NCBI RefSeq assembly: GCF_030622045.1
Contig: NZ_CP130886.1
Coordinates: 6,642,001 to 6,706,000, forward strand
DNA from: Planctellipticum variicoloris
GTDB lineage: Bacteria; Planctomycetota; Planctomycetia; Planctomycetales; Planctomycetaceae
Length of the DNA stretch: 64,000 bases
Direction: 5' to 3'
The stretch's first letter is position 1; every line of letters begins with the position of its first letter. The notes under the pieces were generated by a model that searched no databases, was not told where the DNA came from, and worked only from the letters and a program-made list of their open reading frames with translations. Positions 36,324-45,251 of the stretch are shown one piece after another. Position numbers and translations under genes: made by a program.

Positions 36324-37655
36324 ATGACTCGAATCGCCTGTCTGACGGTCCTGGTCGGCGCTCTCGCGGGGTGCGTGCAGAATGAATACGAAGTCGAACT
36401 GACGCCCGTCGGCGAAAAGCTGCAGCGCCGGATTCACATCAAGTGTCTCGGGCCAGCCGCGACGCCGGACGAGCTGCAGCGTCTCGCCACCGCCTACTCC
36501 ACCGACCTCCCCGGAAACCCAAAAGTCCAGGAGTTCGAGAACTCGTTCGCCGGTCGCCTGCCCGATGATATCGGCGGACACGGGACCTGCACCCGCTGGG
36601 AGACGCCACTCGGTTCGGCCGCGCTGTACGTGGAGCGTTTCCGGGGCGTCGACGATGTCGCCGCGGAATGGGAACGCCGCAAGGTGGCTGCCGATCGCGT
36701 GACCGATCACCTGATCGGCTGGCTGGGACAGGAATTCCGGAGCGATCCCGGCTGGCCGTCGCTGAAGGAGTTTTTCAACTCGCACGTCCGCCGGGACGTG
36801 CTGAATCTCGCGCTGTATCTCTGGACCGCCGGGCTGTCGCGACAGGACGACCGCAATCCCGAGTTCCTCGTCCGCGTCATGCAGTATCTGGTCGAACGGG
36901 GGTATTTCACTTACGAAGAAGTCCCCGCGCTGATGCGCGCGGCTTCGGACAGTCGTCGAGACGACGGAAAACGCATGCTGGAAGTCATTCGGCAGAAGAT
37001 TGTCGCCCGCTCTGATGACGACCTCTTCGCCGAAAGTCTGAAGTTTCTGGCGACTCCCGAGTCTCTGAAGCATTCGCTGGACAAGTACCTGGAAACGACC
37101 GCGGAGTTCCAGCAACTGCTCGATGACTGGCAGAAGAAGTTGCGCGAAGATCCAACGCTCGCGCGTCCGGATTCCTTCGACGTGCTGGGGCTGTATAGCG
37201 ACGTGCTGCTCACCGGCGCGGTCCTGGCAGGAGGCGACCAGCTCAGGCTCAGTCTCAACACCGGCCGCGAACCGGTGGCGACCAATGGCGACTGGTCCGT
37301 CGAAGGCCAGCGAGTCTCCTGGCCGGACCAGTTCCTCCCCCGACCCGGCCAGCCGCCGCTGCTGACCTACACCGTCTGGGACCAGCCGGACGCTGTGGCT
37401 CAGCAGAGCCGCTTCGGTAAAGTGGTCCTGCAGGGCAAGTCGCTGGTCGACTACTGCCTGTGGTACCACGGACTGACTGAGGCCGAGCAGGAGGAGTGGG
37501 ATGCCTTTGTGGAAACGCTCAGTCCCGGCGAAGAGCTGCCCGACGCGCTGAAGGCTTTTCGTTTCGAGCACGAGCCGCCCGACCGCCAACGGGACGACCG
37601 GATTGCGGCGTCTCCGGTCGACGCGATTCTGGCGGGGTTGAAGGTGGAGCAATGA
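36324..37655 (+). CDS. Hypothetical lipoprotein
   Basis: 443-residue predicted lipoprotein. The N-terminus RIACLTVLVGALAGC has a lipobox with Cys17. The remainder is soluble and acidic: an alpha-helical middle (FFNSHVRRDVLNLALYLWTAG, LVRVMQYLVERGYFTYEEVPALMRA, QKIVARSDDDLFAESLKFLATPESLKHSLDKYLE) and a beta-rich C-terminal part. I recognise no family. GGGAG lies 8 bases before the ATG. The gene converges with the M28 peptidase gene with only 13 bases between stop codons. The divergent giant gene may share its regulatory region. Confidence 0.8.
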   Translation: MTRIACLTVLVGALAGCVQNEYEVELTPVGEKLQRRIHIKCLGPAATPDELQRLATAYSTDLPGNPKVQEFENSFAGRLPDDIGGHGTCTRWETPLGSAALYVERFRGVDDVAAEWERRKVAADRVTDHLIGWLGQEFRSDPGWPSLKEFFNSHVRRDVLNLALYLWTAGLSRQDDRNPEFLVRVMQYLVERGYFTYEEVPALMRAASDSRRDDGKRMLEVIRQKIVARSDDDLFAESLKFLATPESLKHSLDKYLETTAEFQQLLDDWQKKLREDPTLARPDSFDVLGLYSDVLLTGAVLAGGDQLRLSLNTGREPVATNGDWSVEGQRVSWPDQFLPRPGQPPLLTYTVWDQPDAVAQQSRFGKVVLQGKSLVDYCLWYHGLTEAEQEEWDAFVETLSPGEELPDALKAFRFEHEPPDRQRDDRIAASPVDAILAGLKVEQ

Positions 37656-37668
37656 GCCGCCCGCTGCT

Positions 37669-39711
37669 CTACCGCGGCGGCGCGAATGTCACCTTTACCT
37701 TGATCTCCAGCCCAGCCCGGATGATCGTGAACTCCGCTTCTTCCCCCGGCTTGAATTTCCGCAGCGCCAGGTCGAAGTCGTCCAGCCCGGTGATCGCGTT
37801 CGTGCCCAGCTTCACGATCCGGTCCCCCGCTTTGAGCCCCGCCTTATCCGCCGGGCTGCCCGGGGCCGCTCCGGAGATTGCGTAACCGGGATCGGTCGTG
37901 CCAAAGTCCGGGATCGTTCCCACGTAGGGCCGGCTGCCGTCGCGCATCGGGTTGGCGGTCCCCTTCACCTCGACGTACGCCGGACGCTCGGGATTAGCCG
38001 CCGTCTCGGCGATCAGCGGTTCGAGCAGAGCCGTGACGCGGGCGATGCCTTCGACGTTGAGTTTGTCGGCGTCGTCGGACGGACGATGGTAGTCGGGATG
38101 CGTTCCCGTGAAGAAGTGCAGCACCGGGATCTTCTTGCCGTAGAACGACGAGTGATCGCTGGGACCGAAGCCTTCCGGCTTGAAGGCGAACTCGAACTTT
38201 GCGGTTTCGTTGAGGGCCTTCAGCTCGGGCTCCCAGCGGGGGCTGGTGCCGGTCCCGAAGATCGTCAGCTTGTTGTCCTGCAGCCGGCCGACCATGTCCA
38301 TGTTGAACATTGCGATCGTCGATTCCAGCGGAAAGACGGGCTCCTTCACGTACCGCGCGGAGCCGATCAGCCCCAGCTCTTCCGCGGTGAAGGCGATGAA
38401 GACCAGCCGGCGGGCGGGCTTCTGCGGCAATGAGCCGAAGTGCCGGGCCAGTTCGATCAGCGCGACCGTTCCCGAGGCGTTGTCGTCCGCGCCGTTGTGG
38501 ACTTCGGTCGAACCGGGCGCCAGCGAGTTTGCACCTCCCTTTCCGACGTGGTCGTAATGCGCGCCGATGACGATCGTTTCGCCAGCCAGCGGCCCTTCTC
38601 CTTCCAGCACGCCAATCACATTCTTGACTTCACTGCGGGTCTGCTCGACGGAGACCTCCCCCTGCAGCTTCCAGCCGGTCAGCACGGCGCTCCGCGGCTT
38701 CAGGTCGGAGTCGATTTCCGCTTCCAGAACTTTCAGCGGCTTGCCGAGCGCCCCTTCGAGGGCCTTGTTGGCGATCGCCTGCGTAATGTGGACGGCGGGC
38801 AGCGGCGACTTCGCCTCGCCCCCGTTGCCGGCATAACCGAACTTCATCAGCACGTCGTAATCGGCCGTCTTCGCGGCTTCCCGGTCCGACTGCAGTTTGC
38901 GGACGGCCTCGGTCAGCTTCTGCTGAGCCTCTTTCACGGCTGCTTCGTTGGCGGGATCGGCGGCGATGAAGGCTTCCGCCGCGGCGACGACGGTTGACTC
39001 CGTCTTGCTGATCTGCGACTTCCGGCTTTCGGCGGCTTCGCCGATGGCGTGCGGATCGTTCATGAACACCACGGCGGCGGCCTCGTGCTGGCTGGCCTGG
39101 CTGAACTTGGCGCGCAGATCGGCATGCCGCGTCAGATCGGGCCCCTTCCCCTCGCCAGTCGCATGCGGATTGCCGCCGTGAGGATCAGCGCCGCCCGTCT
39201 GGCCGGGATTGCGGCGCATCACGAGCAGCGCCTTGCCTTTGGCGTCGAACCCGGCGTAGTCGCTGTAGCCCTCTTTGGGAGCATCGATCGAATAGCCCGC
39301 GAAGGCGAGTTCGACATCAATCTTCCCGGAGCCGCCGAACGAGCAGACTTCAAAGTCCTTGCCCATCTCCAGCTCGGTGACTGTGCCGTCGGGCGCGACC
39401 AGCTTCAGCGAATTGACCGGCCCCTTCGTCGCCCCGGTCACGATCTCGAACTTCTGAAAGGCGCCACCGTCGATGCGGGTGACATCGAGCCCGGCTTTCT
39501 GGAACTCGCTTTGAATGAAGTCGGCGGCCTTATTGAGGCCATCGGTCCCGACTCCCCGGCCTTCGAGGTCGTCGGCGGCGAGGTAGCGGACGTCGGCGTC
39601 GAGCCGGCCCCGGGCTTCTTCGATCGTTCCCGCGCGCCCCGTCGACAGATCCGCAGCAACAGACAATGCAAGGACAACCGCCGCCCCCAGCCAGACGCGC
39701 AAGCCGCTCAT
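37669..39711 (-). CDS. Secreted M28 family aminopeptidase with PDZ domain
   Basis: 680-residue exported zinc peptidase. A signal peptide (LGAAVVLALSVAADLSTGRA) is followed by an N-terminal region with a PA-type insert (VELAFAGYSIDAPKEGYSDYAG). The M28 core follows, with ligands in GAHYDHVG (His, Asp), NGADDNASG (bridging Asp), FTAEELGL (catalytic Glu and ligand Glu), FNMDMVGRL (Asp) and THPDYHRPSDDADKL (His). A C-terminal PDZ domain (SPADKAGLKAGDRIVKLG) suggests peptide-end binding. It likely trims exported peptides. The ATG at 39711 has GGGAGAG upstream and gives a proper signal peptide; an in-frame extension to 40002 is not supported. Convergent with the lipoprotein gene. Confidence 0.9.
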   Translation of the reverse strand: MSGLRVWLGAAVVLALSVAADLSTGRAGTIEEARGRLDADVRYLAADDLEGRGVGTDGLNKAADFIQSEFQKAGLDVTRIDGGAFQKFEIVTGATKGPVNSLKLVAPDGTVTELEMGKDFEVCSFGGSGKIDVELAFAGYSIDAPKEGYSDYAGFDAKGKALLVMRRNPGQTGGADPHGGNPHATGEGKGPDLTRHADLRAKFSQASQHEAAAVVFMNDPHAIGEAAESRKSQISKTESTVVAAAEAFIAADPANEAAVKEAQQKLTEAVRKLQSDREAAKTADYDVLMKFGYAGNGGEAKSPLPAVHITQAIANKALEGALGKPLKVLEAEIDSDLKPRSAVLTGWKLQGEVSVEQTRSEVKNVIGVLEGEGPLAGETIVIGAHYDHVGKGGANSLAPGSTEVHNGADDNASGTVALIELARHFGSLPQKPARRLVFIAFTAEELGLIGSARYVKEPVFPLESTIAMFNMDMVGRLQDNKLTIFGTGTSPRWEPELKALNETAKFEFAFKPEGFGPSDHSSFYGKKIPVLHFFTGTHPDYHRPSDDADKLNVEGIARVTALLEPLIAETAANPERPAYVEVKGTANPMRDGSRPYVGTIPDFGTTDPGYAISGAAPGSPADKAGLKAGDRIVKLGTNAITGLDDFDLALRKFKPGEEAEFTIIRAGLEIKVKVTFAPPR

Positions 39712-40157
39712 CGAGTGCTCTCCCGGAGCTGAATCGTTTTGGGAATGTGATCCGAGAATTCTACGTTCGCGGCGACTGGAATGTCGAATCGCACTGCCGA
39801 CGAAACAAAAATCGCACCCGGCGGAAACAGGACGTCCTGCCGGATGCGATCTGATTTTTTCACGCACAACTTCGGGTGGCCGGCGCTGGGCCGCAGGGAA
39901 GCCCCGGTCTTCGGTAAATCCAGCCAGGACCGGGGCATCGCGAAGACGCTCCTGCCCCGGCCACCCATTCTCGTCCGGATCGAGCTTCGCGACCGCTCTC
40001 ACGGACCAGCCCCGTCAGTGAAGCAGGGCCTGTTCCACCGGTCTCTTTTCGCTTTTCCCGTGGGGAATGCGGCCGGTGAAACCGGCCCTACTTGCTGACC
40101 ACCGACGACGGACCTCTTTTCTGCGAGACCCGAATCCCCATACCCGATACCCGTCAA
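39712..40157. repeat. Intergenic region with palindromic repeats
   Basis: 446 bases without a gene. GGGTGGCCGG (about 39877-39886) and CCGGCCACCC (about 39957-39966) close an imperfect long hairpin. GGCCGGTGAAACCGGCC followed by CTAC (about 40070-40091) matches the unit near 6450. The end (CCCATACCCGATACCCG) is simple-sequence. The promoter of the peptidase gene must lie at the left side. Confidence 0.55.
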
Positions 40158-41501
40158 TCAGGTATCCAGCCCCGTCAGCCGGCCGCTGCTGTCGCCCAGT
40201 TTTTCAACGTGGATTCCCGCCCCGTCGAGCATCGACAGGTAGAGGTTGGTCAGCGGCGTGCCGTCCGGGTAGGCGATATGCCGACCGGATTTGACCAGTC
40301 CGCCACCCTTGCCCGCCAGAATGATCGGCAGGTTGTTGTGGTTGTGCGCGTTGCCGTCGCCGATGCCGCTGCCATAAACGATCAGGCTCCGGTCGAGCAG
40401 CGACTCTTCGCCTTCCCTCGCGGCCTTGAGCCGTTCGAGGAAGTAGGCGAGCTGCGTGACGTGGAACTGGTTGATCTTCTGCAGTTTGGCCTGCTTCTCG
40501 GCCTTCGACTCGTGGTGCGACAGCTCGTGGTGACCTTCCGGCACATCCAGGAACGGATAGCTGCGGTTGCTCCCTTCGTTCGCGAAAACGAAGGTCGAGA
40601 CGCGCGTGGTGTCGGTCTGGAACGCCAGCACGACGAGGTCGCCCAGAATCCGCAGGTGCTCTTCGTACGACGCCGGGACGCCCTTCGGACGATCCATCGG
40701 CACCGACTGCCCGGCGGGGGCACTGGCCGCCTTATCGATCCGGACTTCCAGTTCGCGGATGGCGGTCAGGTACTCGTCGAGCTTCCGTCGATCGGCGACG
40801 CCCACATTGCTCTGCAGGCGACGTGCGTCGTCCCGGACCATGTCCAGAATGCTCTTGTTGTAGCGCTCGCGCCGGGCACGAGCCTCTGCCGATTCCCCCG
40901 GCCGACCGAAGGTGAACAGCCGGTCGAAGATCAGCTTCGGATCGACTTCCTTCGGCACCGGCTGAGACTCGTTGCGCCAGGCGATGTTCGAGGAGTACGC
41001 GCAGCTATAGCCCGAGTCGCAGTTGCCCGACTGGCCGCCGGCATCCGCGCCGACTTCCAGCGAGGCGAACCGCGTGGACTTGCCGAACTCGTGAGCGGCC
41101 AGTTGATCGATGGAGACGCCAGCCCGGATGTCGGCGCCGTCGGTCTTGCGCGCCTGGGTGCCGGTCAGGAAGGTCGCCAGCGCGCGGGCATGATCGCCTC
41201 CCCCGTCGCCGTTGGCGTTGGCCTTCTGCTGCGTCAGTCCCGACAGGACGCAGAAGTCGTCCTTCAGGCCGGCCAGCGGCTGAAGGGTCTTCGGCAGTTC
41301 ATACCCGGCCCCTTCGGTCGTCGGGAGCCAGTCGGGCATGTGCTTGCCGTTGGGGACGTACAGAAACGCCATCCGCAACGGCTTCGCCGCCTGTTCCGCA
41401 GCCGCCCACGACCGGGGGAGCATGGCATCCAGCATCGGCAGCGCAATCGCCGTTCCCAGCCCCTTGAGAGCCGTCCGGCGGGAAATACGTGGCAGACCCA
41501 T
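40158..41501 (-). CDS. DUF1552 family protein
   Basis: 447-residue exported member of DUF1552. A Tat-type signal (ISRRTALKGLGTAIALPMLDAM) is followed by family segments: LRMAFLYVPNGKHMPDWLP, DDFCVLSGLTQQKA, GDHARALATFLTGTQARKT, SIDQLAAHEFGKSTRFASLE, GYSCAYSSNIAWR and LIVYGSGIGDGNAHNHNNLPIIL near the end. In planctomycetes this family is nearly always next to a DUF1592-type protein, as here (41870-44182, same strand, upstream). Function is unknown. The ATG at 41501 (MGLPRISRR) is chosen with AAGG about 9 bases upstream; 41510 is the alternative. Confidence 0.9.
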   Translation of the reverse strand: MGLPRISRRTALKGLGTAIALPMLDAMLPRSWAAAEQAAKPLRMAFLYVPNGKHMPDWLPTTEGAGYELPKTLQPLAGLKDDFCVLSGLTQQKANANGDGGGDHARALATFLTGTQARKTDGADIRAGVSIDQLAAHEFGKSTRFASLEVGADAGGQSGNCDSGYSCAYSSNIAWRNESQPVPKEVDPKLIFDRLFTFGRPGESAEARARRERYNKSILDMVRDDARRLQSNVGVADRRKLDEYLTAIRELEVRIDKAASAPAGQSVPMDRPKGVPASYEEHLRILGDLVVLAFQTDTTRVSTFVFANEGSNRSYPFLDVPEGHHELSHHESKAEKQAKLQKINQFHVTQLAYFLERLKAAREGEESLLDRSLIVYGSGIGDGNAHNHNNLPIILAGKGGGLVKSGRHIAYPDGTPLTNLYLSMLDGAGIHVEKLGDSSGRLTGLDT

Positions 41502-41611
41502 TGACGTCACCTTCGAACTCTGGAACTCACAACCATCAATTGAATTTTATGCGAAATCCCCGCCGCAGACTACTTCCACAACGTTCATCGGCAGACACCA
41601 AAGCCCAAGAC

Positions 41612-41813
41612 AACCACGAATCACACGAATGAACACAAATCGTTCTTAAGAAAAGACTTGCAACGCATCTTGATGCCTTCGCAGGAACGCAATTCTGCTT
41701 TCAACCATCAGTTCCGGCCCGTTTTCCCATTCTCCGTGGCTTCCGTGAACTCCGTGGTTGCTGCCAGTCTTCGCTTTTGCCGTCCTTCGTGCTCATTCGT
41801 GATATTCGTGGTT
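41612..41813. repeat. Inverted repeat CCACGAAT/ATTCGTGG between DUF1552 and DUF1592 genes
   Basis: AACCACGAATCACACGAATG (41612 onward) and its near reverse complement ending CATTCGTGATATTCGTGGTT (to 41813) flank about 150 bases. A third copy of the right arm, with changes, lies at 45201-45225. These belong to a wider set of simple-sequence intergenic repeats. No gene is seen in 41502-41869. Confidence 0.65.
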
Positions 41814-41869
41814 CTCTCTGCCTGTCTTCTCCGCGTCGTCCGCGACTCTGCGGTGAATCTTCTGCTTCT

Positions 41870-44182
41870 TTACTCCGGCATCGCCGTCCTCGCGCGTTGC
41901 CGGAACGCCGTGCTCTTCACGATCTCCAGCACCAGTACCGAAAACTTGTCATCCCGAGACTCCATCTTCGCCGTGACCTCGTTCAGCGAGCATTCGTCGA
42001 AGTATTCCAGGCCCCGACCGAGCGCATAGGTCAGCAGTTTCGTCGCCACGCACCGGCGGAATTCCGCCTTGCGTTCGATCAGAATCTGCCGCAGTTCGAC
42101 TGGACCGCTGAACGTCCGCCCGCCCGGCAGCTCGCCCCGCGGATCGACCGGCGAATCGTGGTCCTTGTCGCGCCACTTGCCGATCGCATCGAAGTTCTCC
42201 AGTCCGAACCCCAGCGGGTCCATCAGCCGATGACAGGCGGCGCAGGCCGGATTCGACCGGTGCAGCTCCAGGCGTTCGCGCAGCGACGCCGTCTTCTTGG
42301 TCTCCTCCTTCTGGGCTTCCAGCGACGGTACGTTCGGCGGAGGTGGCGGAGGTGGGGCCGCCAGCAAGTTTTCCAGAATCCACTTCCCCCGCTTCACGGG
42401 CGATGTCCGCGTCGGATTCGACGTCACCGTCAGGATGCTCGCCTGACCCAGCAGTCCGCCTCGCGGCGACCCGGTCAGGGAGACCCGCTGAAACTCGTTC
42501 CCGCTGATCCCCTCAATCCCGTACAGTTTCGCGAGCGGCTCATTCAGATAGGTGAAGTCGGCGGTGAGCAATTCCAGCACGCTCCGGTCTTCGCGGATGA
42601 TCGCGGTAAAGAGCAACTCCGTTTCCCGCCGCATCGCCACGCGCAGCTCCGGGTTGAACTCCGGAAACTGCTTCGTATCCATCGAAATCGTCTGCAGGTT
42701 CCGCAACTGCAGCCACTGCCCGGCAAAGTTCTCGACGAGGGCGTCGCTCCGGGGATCCTGCAGCATTCGCCGGATCTGCTGTTCCAGTACCGCGGGGTCC
42801 TTCAGCGTGCCGGCGCTTGCCGCGGCAGTCAGCTCTGCATCCGGCTGACTGCTCCACAGGAAGTAGCTGATCCGTGTGGCGAGTTCAAAGTCATCCAGAT
42901 CGCGAACGGCGATCGGACCTTCCGCCGGCGGGTCCTGCTCGACCCGGAACAGAAACCGGGGCGACACCAGCACCGCCTGAACCGCCACCTGCATCGCCCG
43001 CTCGAAGCTGGCCTTGTCGTCGAGCACCAGATTCGCAATCCCCACGTATCGCTCGACCTCTTCCGCGGCCATCGGACGGCGAAAGGCTTGCGGCAGCAGC
43101 GGCGTCAGGTTGGCCCGCACGGCCGCCAGTTGCGCGTTTCGATCGGCTCCTGCCGCGGGCGTGTGGGGAATCAGCCGCCGATGCGATTCCGGCAGAGTCT
43201 CCGGCAGCGCTCCGATCGGACCAATCACCGACACCGACTGCACGTGCAAATTCCGATCCCCCTTGAGCTTCGGATCGGGATCGTCGGGCTTGTAGTAGTC
43301 ATTCAGAAACTTCACCGTCACGCGATGCTTGCCCGGTTCGACGCGGGCGGTTAATTCATAGGTCCCCGGATCGCTCGACGTCGCCGGCACGTCGACCGTC
43401 TGCAGGTCCTTGCCATCCAGCAGAAACGCCATCTTCGTCGGTTCGAGACCGGCCTGATCGCCGTACGCCTGTACGCGGAACAGGTAGTCGGCATTCGCCA
43501 CGAACTCGAACTCATCTCCCGCCTCGGAGACCGACGCCAGCACCTTGCCCGGTTTGGTCACCACCGGTGCGAAGTCCAGCTCCGGCACCAGAATCGCCCG
43601 GCGGACAACCTCGTCGGCGGCGTCCAGGTACCGCTCCAGCAGCACCGGCGGCAGCGTCAGCACGTCCCCGATGTTGTCGAAGCCGTAGCCGACATCGTCC
43701 GAAGGAAAGCTGTCCGCGGGGCGGTAGTCGATGCCGATCAGATCGCGGATCGTCCGGTTGTACTCGCTCCGGTTCAGCCGGCGGAGAGTGACGCGCCCCG
43801 GATAGGCCGGTCCGTCGCAGATCACGGTGACGGCGTGGCTCTGCACCCACGCGGCCATTCTGGCCCGCTCTTCCGCCGAAGGCTGTTCGGCGTCGGCCGG
43901 CGGCATGATGTGGGCATCGAGCTGCGTGAAGACCTTTTTCCAGGTCGCGCGATCGCGGGTGCGGGCCAGCTCGATGTTGAGCCGTTCGAACGCCACCCCG
44001 GCATCCGGCTGATCGCCGCTGTGACAGTCGCCGCAGAACTTCGTCAGCAGCGGCAGGACGTCTTTCTGATAATCGAGCTGAGCCCCGGGATCGGCCTGTG
44101 GTTGCGGAGTCTGAGCGGGAACCGTCGTCTGCAGACAGACGACAAGAAGAGCGCAGCCGAAAACGCGGGCAAAGCCGGGCAT
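41870..44182 (-). CDS. Secreted cytochrome-like DUF1587/DUF1595/DUF1592/DUF1588/DUF1585 protein
   Basis: 770-residue exported protein of the planctomycete DUF1592 class. A signal peptide (ARVFGCALLVVCLQTTVPAQ) is followed by a cytochrome-type module with haem motif CGDCHSGDQ and HIMPP. DUF1587 contains LRRLNRSEYNRTIRDLIGID, followed by a carbohydrate-binding-like beta domain (TARVEPGKHRVTVKFLND). DUF1595/1592 include AFRRPMAAEEVERYV and LATRISYFLWSSQPDAEL. DUF1588 includes QASILTVTSNPTRTSPVKRGKWILENLL with a CAACHRLMDPLGFGLENFD motif. DUF1585 ends the protein. The CAACH motif may bind a second haem. It pairs with the DUF1552 gene downstream; the pair probably acts together outside the cytoplasm, in an unknown process. 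Confidence 0.9.
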   Translation of the reverse strand: MPGFARVFGCALLVVCLQTTVPAQTPQPQADPGAQLDYQKDVLPLLTKFCGDCHSGDQPDAGVAFERLNIELARTRDRATWKKVFTQLDAHIMPPADAEQPSAEERARMAAWVQSHAVTVICDGPAYPGRVTLRRLNRSEYNRTIRDLIGIDYRPADSFPSDDVGYGFDNIGDVLTLPPVLLERYLDAADEVVRRAILVPELDFAPVVTKPGKVLASVSEAGDEFEFVANADYLFRVQAYGDQAGLEPTKMAFLLDGKDLQTVDVPATSSDPGTYELTARVEPGKHRVTVKFLNDYYKPDDPDPKLKGDRNLHVQSVSVIGPIGALPETLPESHRRLIPHTPAAGADRNAQLAAVRANLTPLLPQAFRRPMAAEEVERYVGIANLVLDDKASFERAMQVAVQAVLVSPRFLFRVEQDPPAEGPIAVRDLDDFELATRISYFLWSSQPDAELTAAASAGTLKDPAVLEQQIRRMLQDPRSDALVENFAGQWLQLRNLQTISMDTKQFPEFNPELRVAMRRETELLFTAIIREDRSVLELLTADFTYLNEPLAKLYGIEGISGNEFQRVSLTGSPRGGLLGQASILTVTSNPTRTSPVKRGKWILENLLAAPPPPPPPNVPSLEAQKEETKKTASLRERLELHRSNPACAACHRLMDPLGFGLENFDAIGKWRDKDHDSPVDPRGELPGGRTFSGPVELRQILIERKAEFRRCVATKLLTYALGRGLEYFDECSLNEVTAKMESRDDKFSVLVLEIVKSTAFRQRARTAMPE

Positions 44183-44426
44183 GGAAGGATTCTCGGGGCA
44201 GGCAGGTCAGTCAGGCGGGGCGACCCTGCAGGCAGGATCGCGGCTCAGGGGTGCTCTCTCCATCATATCGACTGCGCACGATGCGAAACAATCCCGGAAT
44301 TCCAGGGAGGGATGGGCAACGGCAGAGAAAGGAGCGTGGAATCGGCGAGTGGTGTGGGAGTTCAAAGTCGTTGCGGGTCCAGGGCTTCGATGGAACCGTT
44401 GCGATGTTCCTGAAGGGCCTCCGCCG

Positions 44427-44726
44427 TCAGTTCAGTGAGAGTCGAGGGGATTGTTCTGACCCCCGGCGTCTCGCAACGGCGTCTTCATTCCCATTGATAT
44501 TCGGGCAGCGAGCCGACATTTCCCGATTCAACGGGATGTAATCCCGCCACGGTTCCGGCACATTGTCTTCGTGGCAGATTGCTTCGACCGGACATTCCGG
44601 GACGTACGCGCCGCAGTCGACACACTCGTCCGGATGGATGAAGAGCATTTGCTGCCCCTCATAAAAGCAGTCGACCGGACAGACCACGACGCTCCGAGCC
44701 TGTGATCCTTTCCCCCCAACCGTCAC
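44427..44726 (-). pseudogene. Truncated and mutated 7Fe-type ferredoxin (FdxA-like)
   Basis: The frame contains CPVDCFYEGQQMLFIHPDEC and VDCGAYVPECPVEAICHED, unmistakably the FdxA-type ferredoxin. Two defects are visible. The N-terminal part with the first cluster cysteines (normally C-x2-C-x4-DC before VCPVDC) is missing, replaced by unrelated residues, and it is not found in another frame upstream. In the second cluster motif C-x2-C-x2-C-x3-C-P, the third Cys is Tyr (CVDCGAYVPEC). Both clusters would be crippled. It is most likely a relic. A transposase relic lies 70 bases upstream on the same strand, which could explain the 5' loss. Confidence 0.7.
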
Positions 44727-44795
44727 AGAGCCGCCCCCTCCGGGCGAAGTCTCGGCGTCGGGCCGCAGCCTCCGTCATTGCCAATCACCGTCCGG

Positions 44796-45047
44796 TCAGG
44801 ACGCGTGGCCGGTTGCCTCGCCCTCGGTCACAGCCGAGCCAGCCAGACCCCGAACGACGAACTGCCGCAGACCCCGGTCGCGGAACACCGCGTTCGGATG
44901 CTCCGCCAGACTCGATCGCAGCCGGTCGATTACCTGCCCCGCGGCCGTCCCCATCCGTTCCCGCCAGCGGGCAATGACCGGCGTGTCTCCTTTCCTCGGA
45001 CCGAACGGGCCCTGTCCTTTCTCCCGCTGGGCCTCCTCGTCCCGCAC
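44796..45047 (-). pseudogene. Transposase C-terminal remnant (IS1182-like)
   Basis: An open frame of 83 codons contains GDTPVIARWRERMGTAAGQV followed by IDRLRSSLAEHPNAVFRDRG and LRQFVVRGLAG. This is the order found near the C-terminus of IS1182-type transposases (xWRERM, an R-A-A-T-x-E helix, N-x-x-x-R-x-R-G-L, VRGL). The usual end (alanine/leucine-rich helix after VRGLAK) is lost, and the rest of the transposase is absent. No terminal inverted repeats were recognised. The family call is from memory of the motif and needs a search. Confidence 0.5.
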
Positions 45048-45200
45048 CCGCGTTGAAACCGGGGGACGCCGTGAGCAGACTGAGGGCGGGGACGGGTTGA
45101 TTCCTGCCGCCCGTTGTCGCGCCCTCCGAAGAATCGTGCAAAGCGAACTGCGGAAAAATCACAGGCTCGGAGCGCCCTCTCCTCTCACCGGCCTTTCTTC

Positions 45201-45225
45201 GTGTCCATTCGCGACCTTCGTGGTT
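45201..45225. repeat. Single copy of the ATTCGTGG-type repeat arm
   Basis: GTGTCCATTCGCGACCTTCG followed by TGGTT resembles the right arm at 41789-41813 (GTGCTCATTCGTGATATTCG, TGGTT). Pyrimidine-rich text follows in both. It sits just before the FGGY kinase start, so it lies in that gene's leader. Confidence 0.55.
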
Positions 45226-45251
45226 CCCTCTTCTGTTTTCCGAGTCTCAGC

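Noticed and set aside
44785-45162. Overlapping 125-codon minus-strand frame
   Set aside because: It is a shifted reading of the transposase remnant and its flank; the frame at 44796-45047 carries the transposase-like segments.
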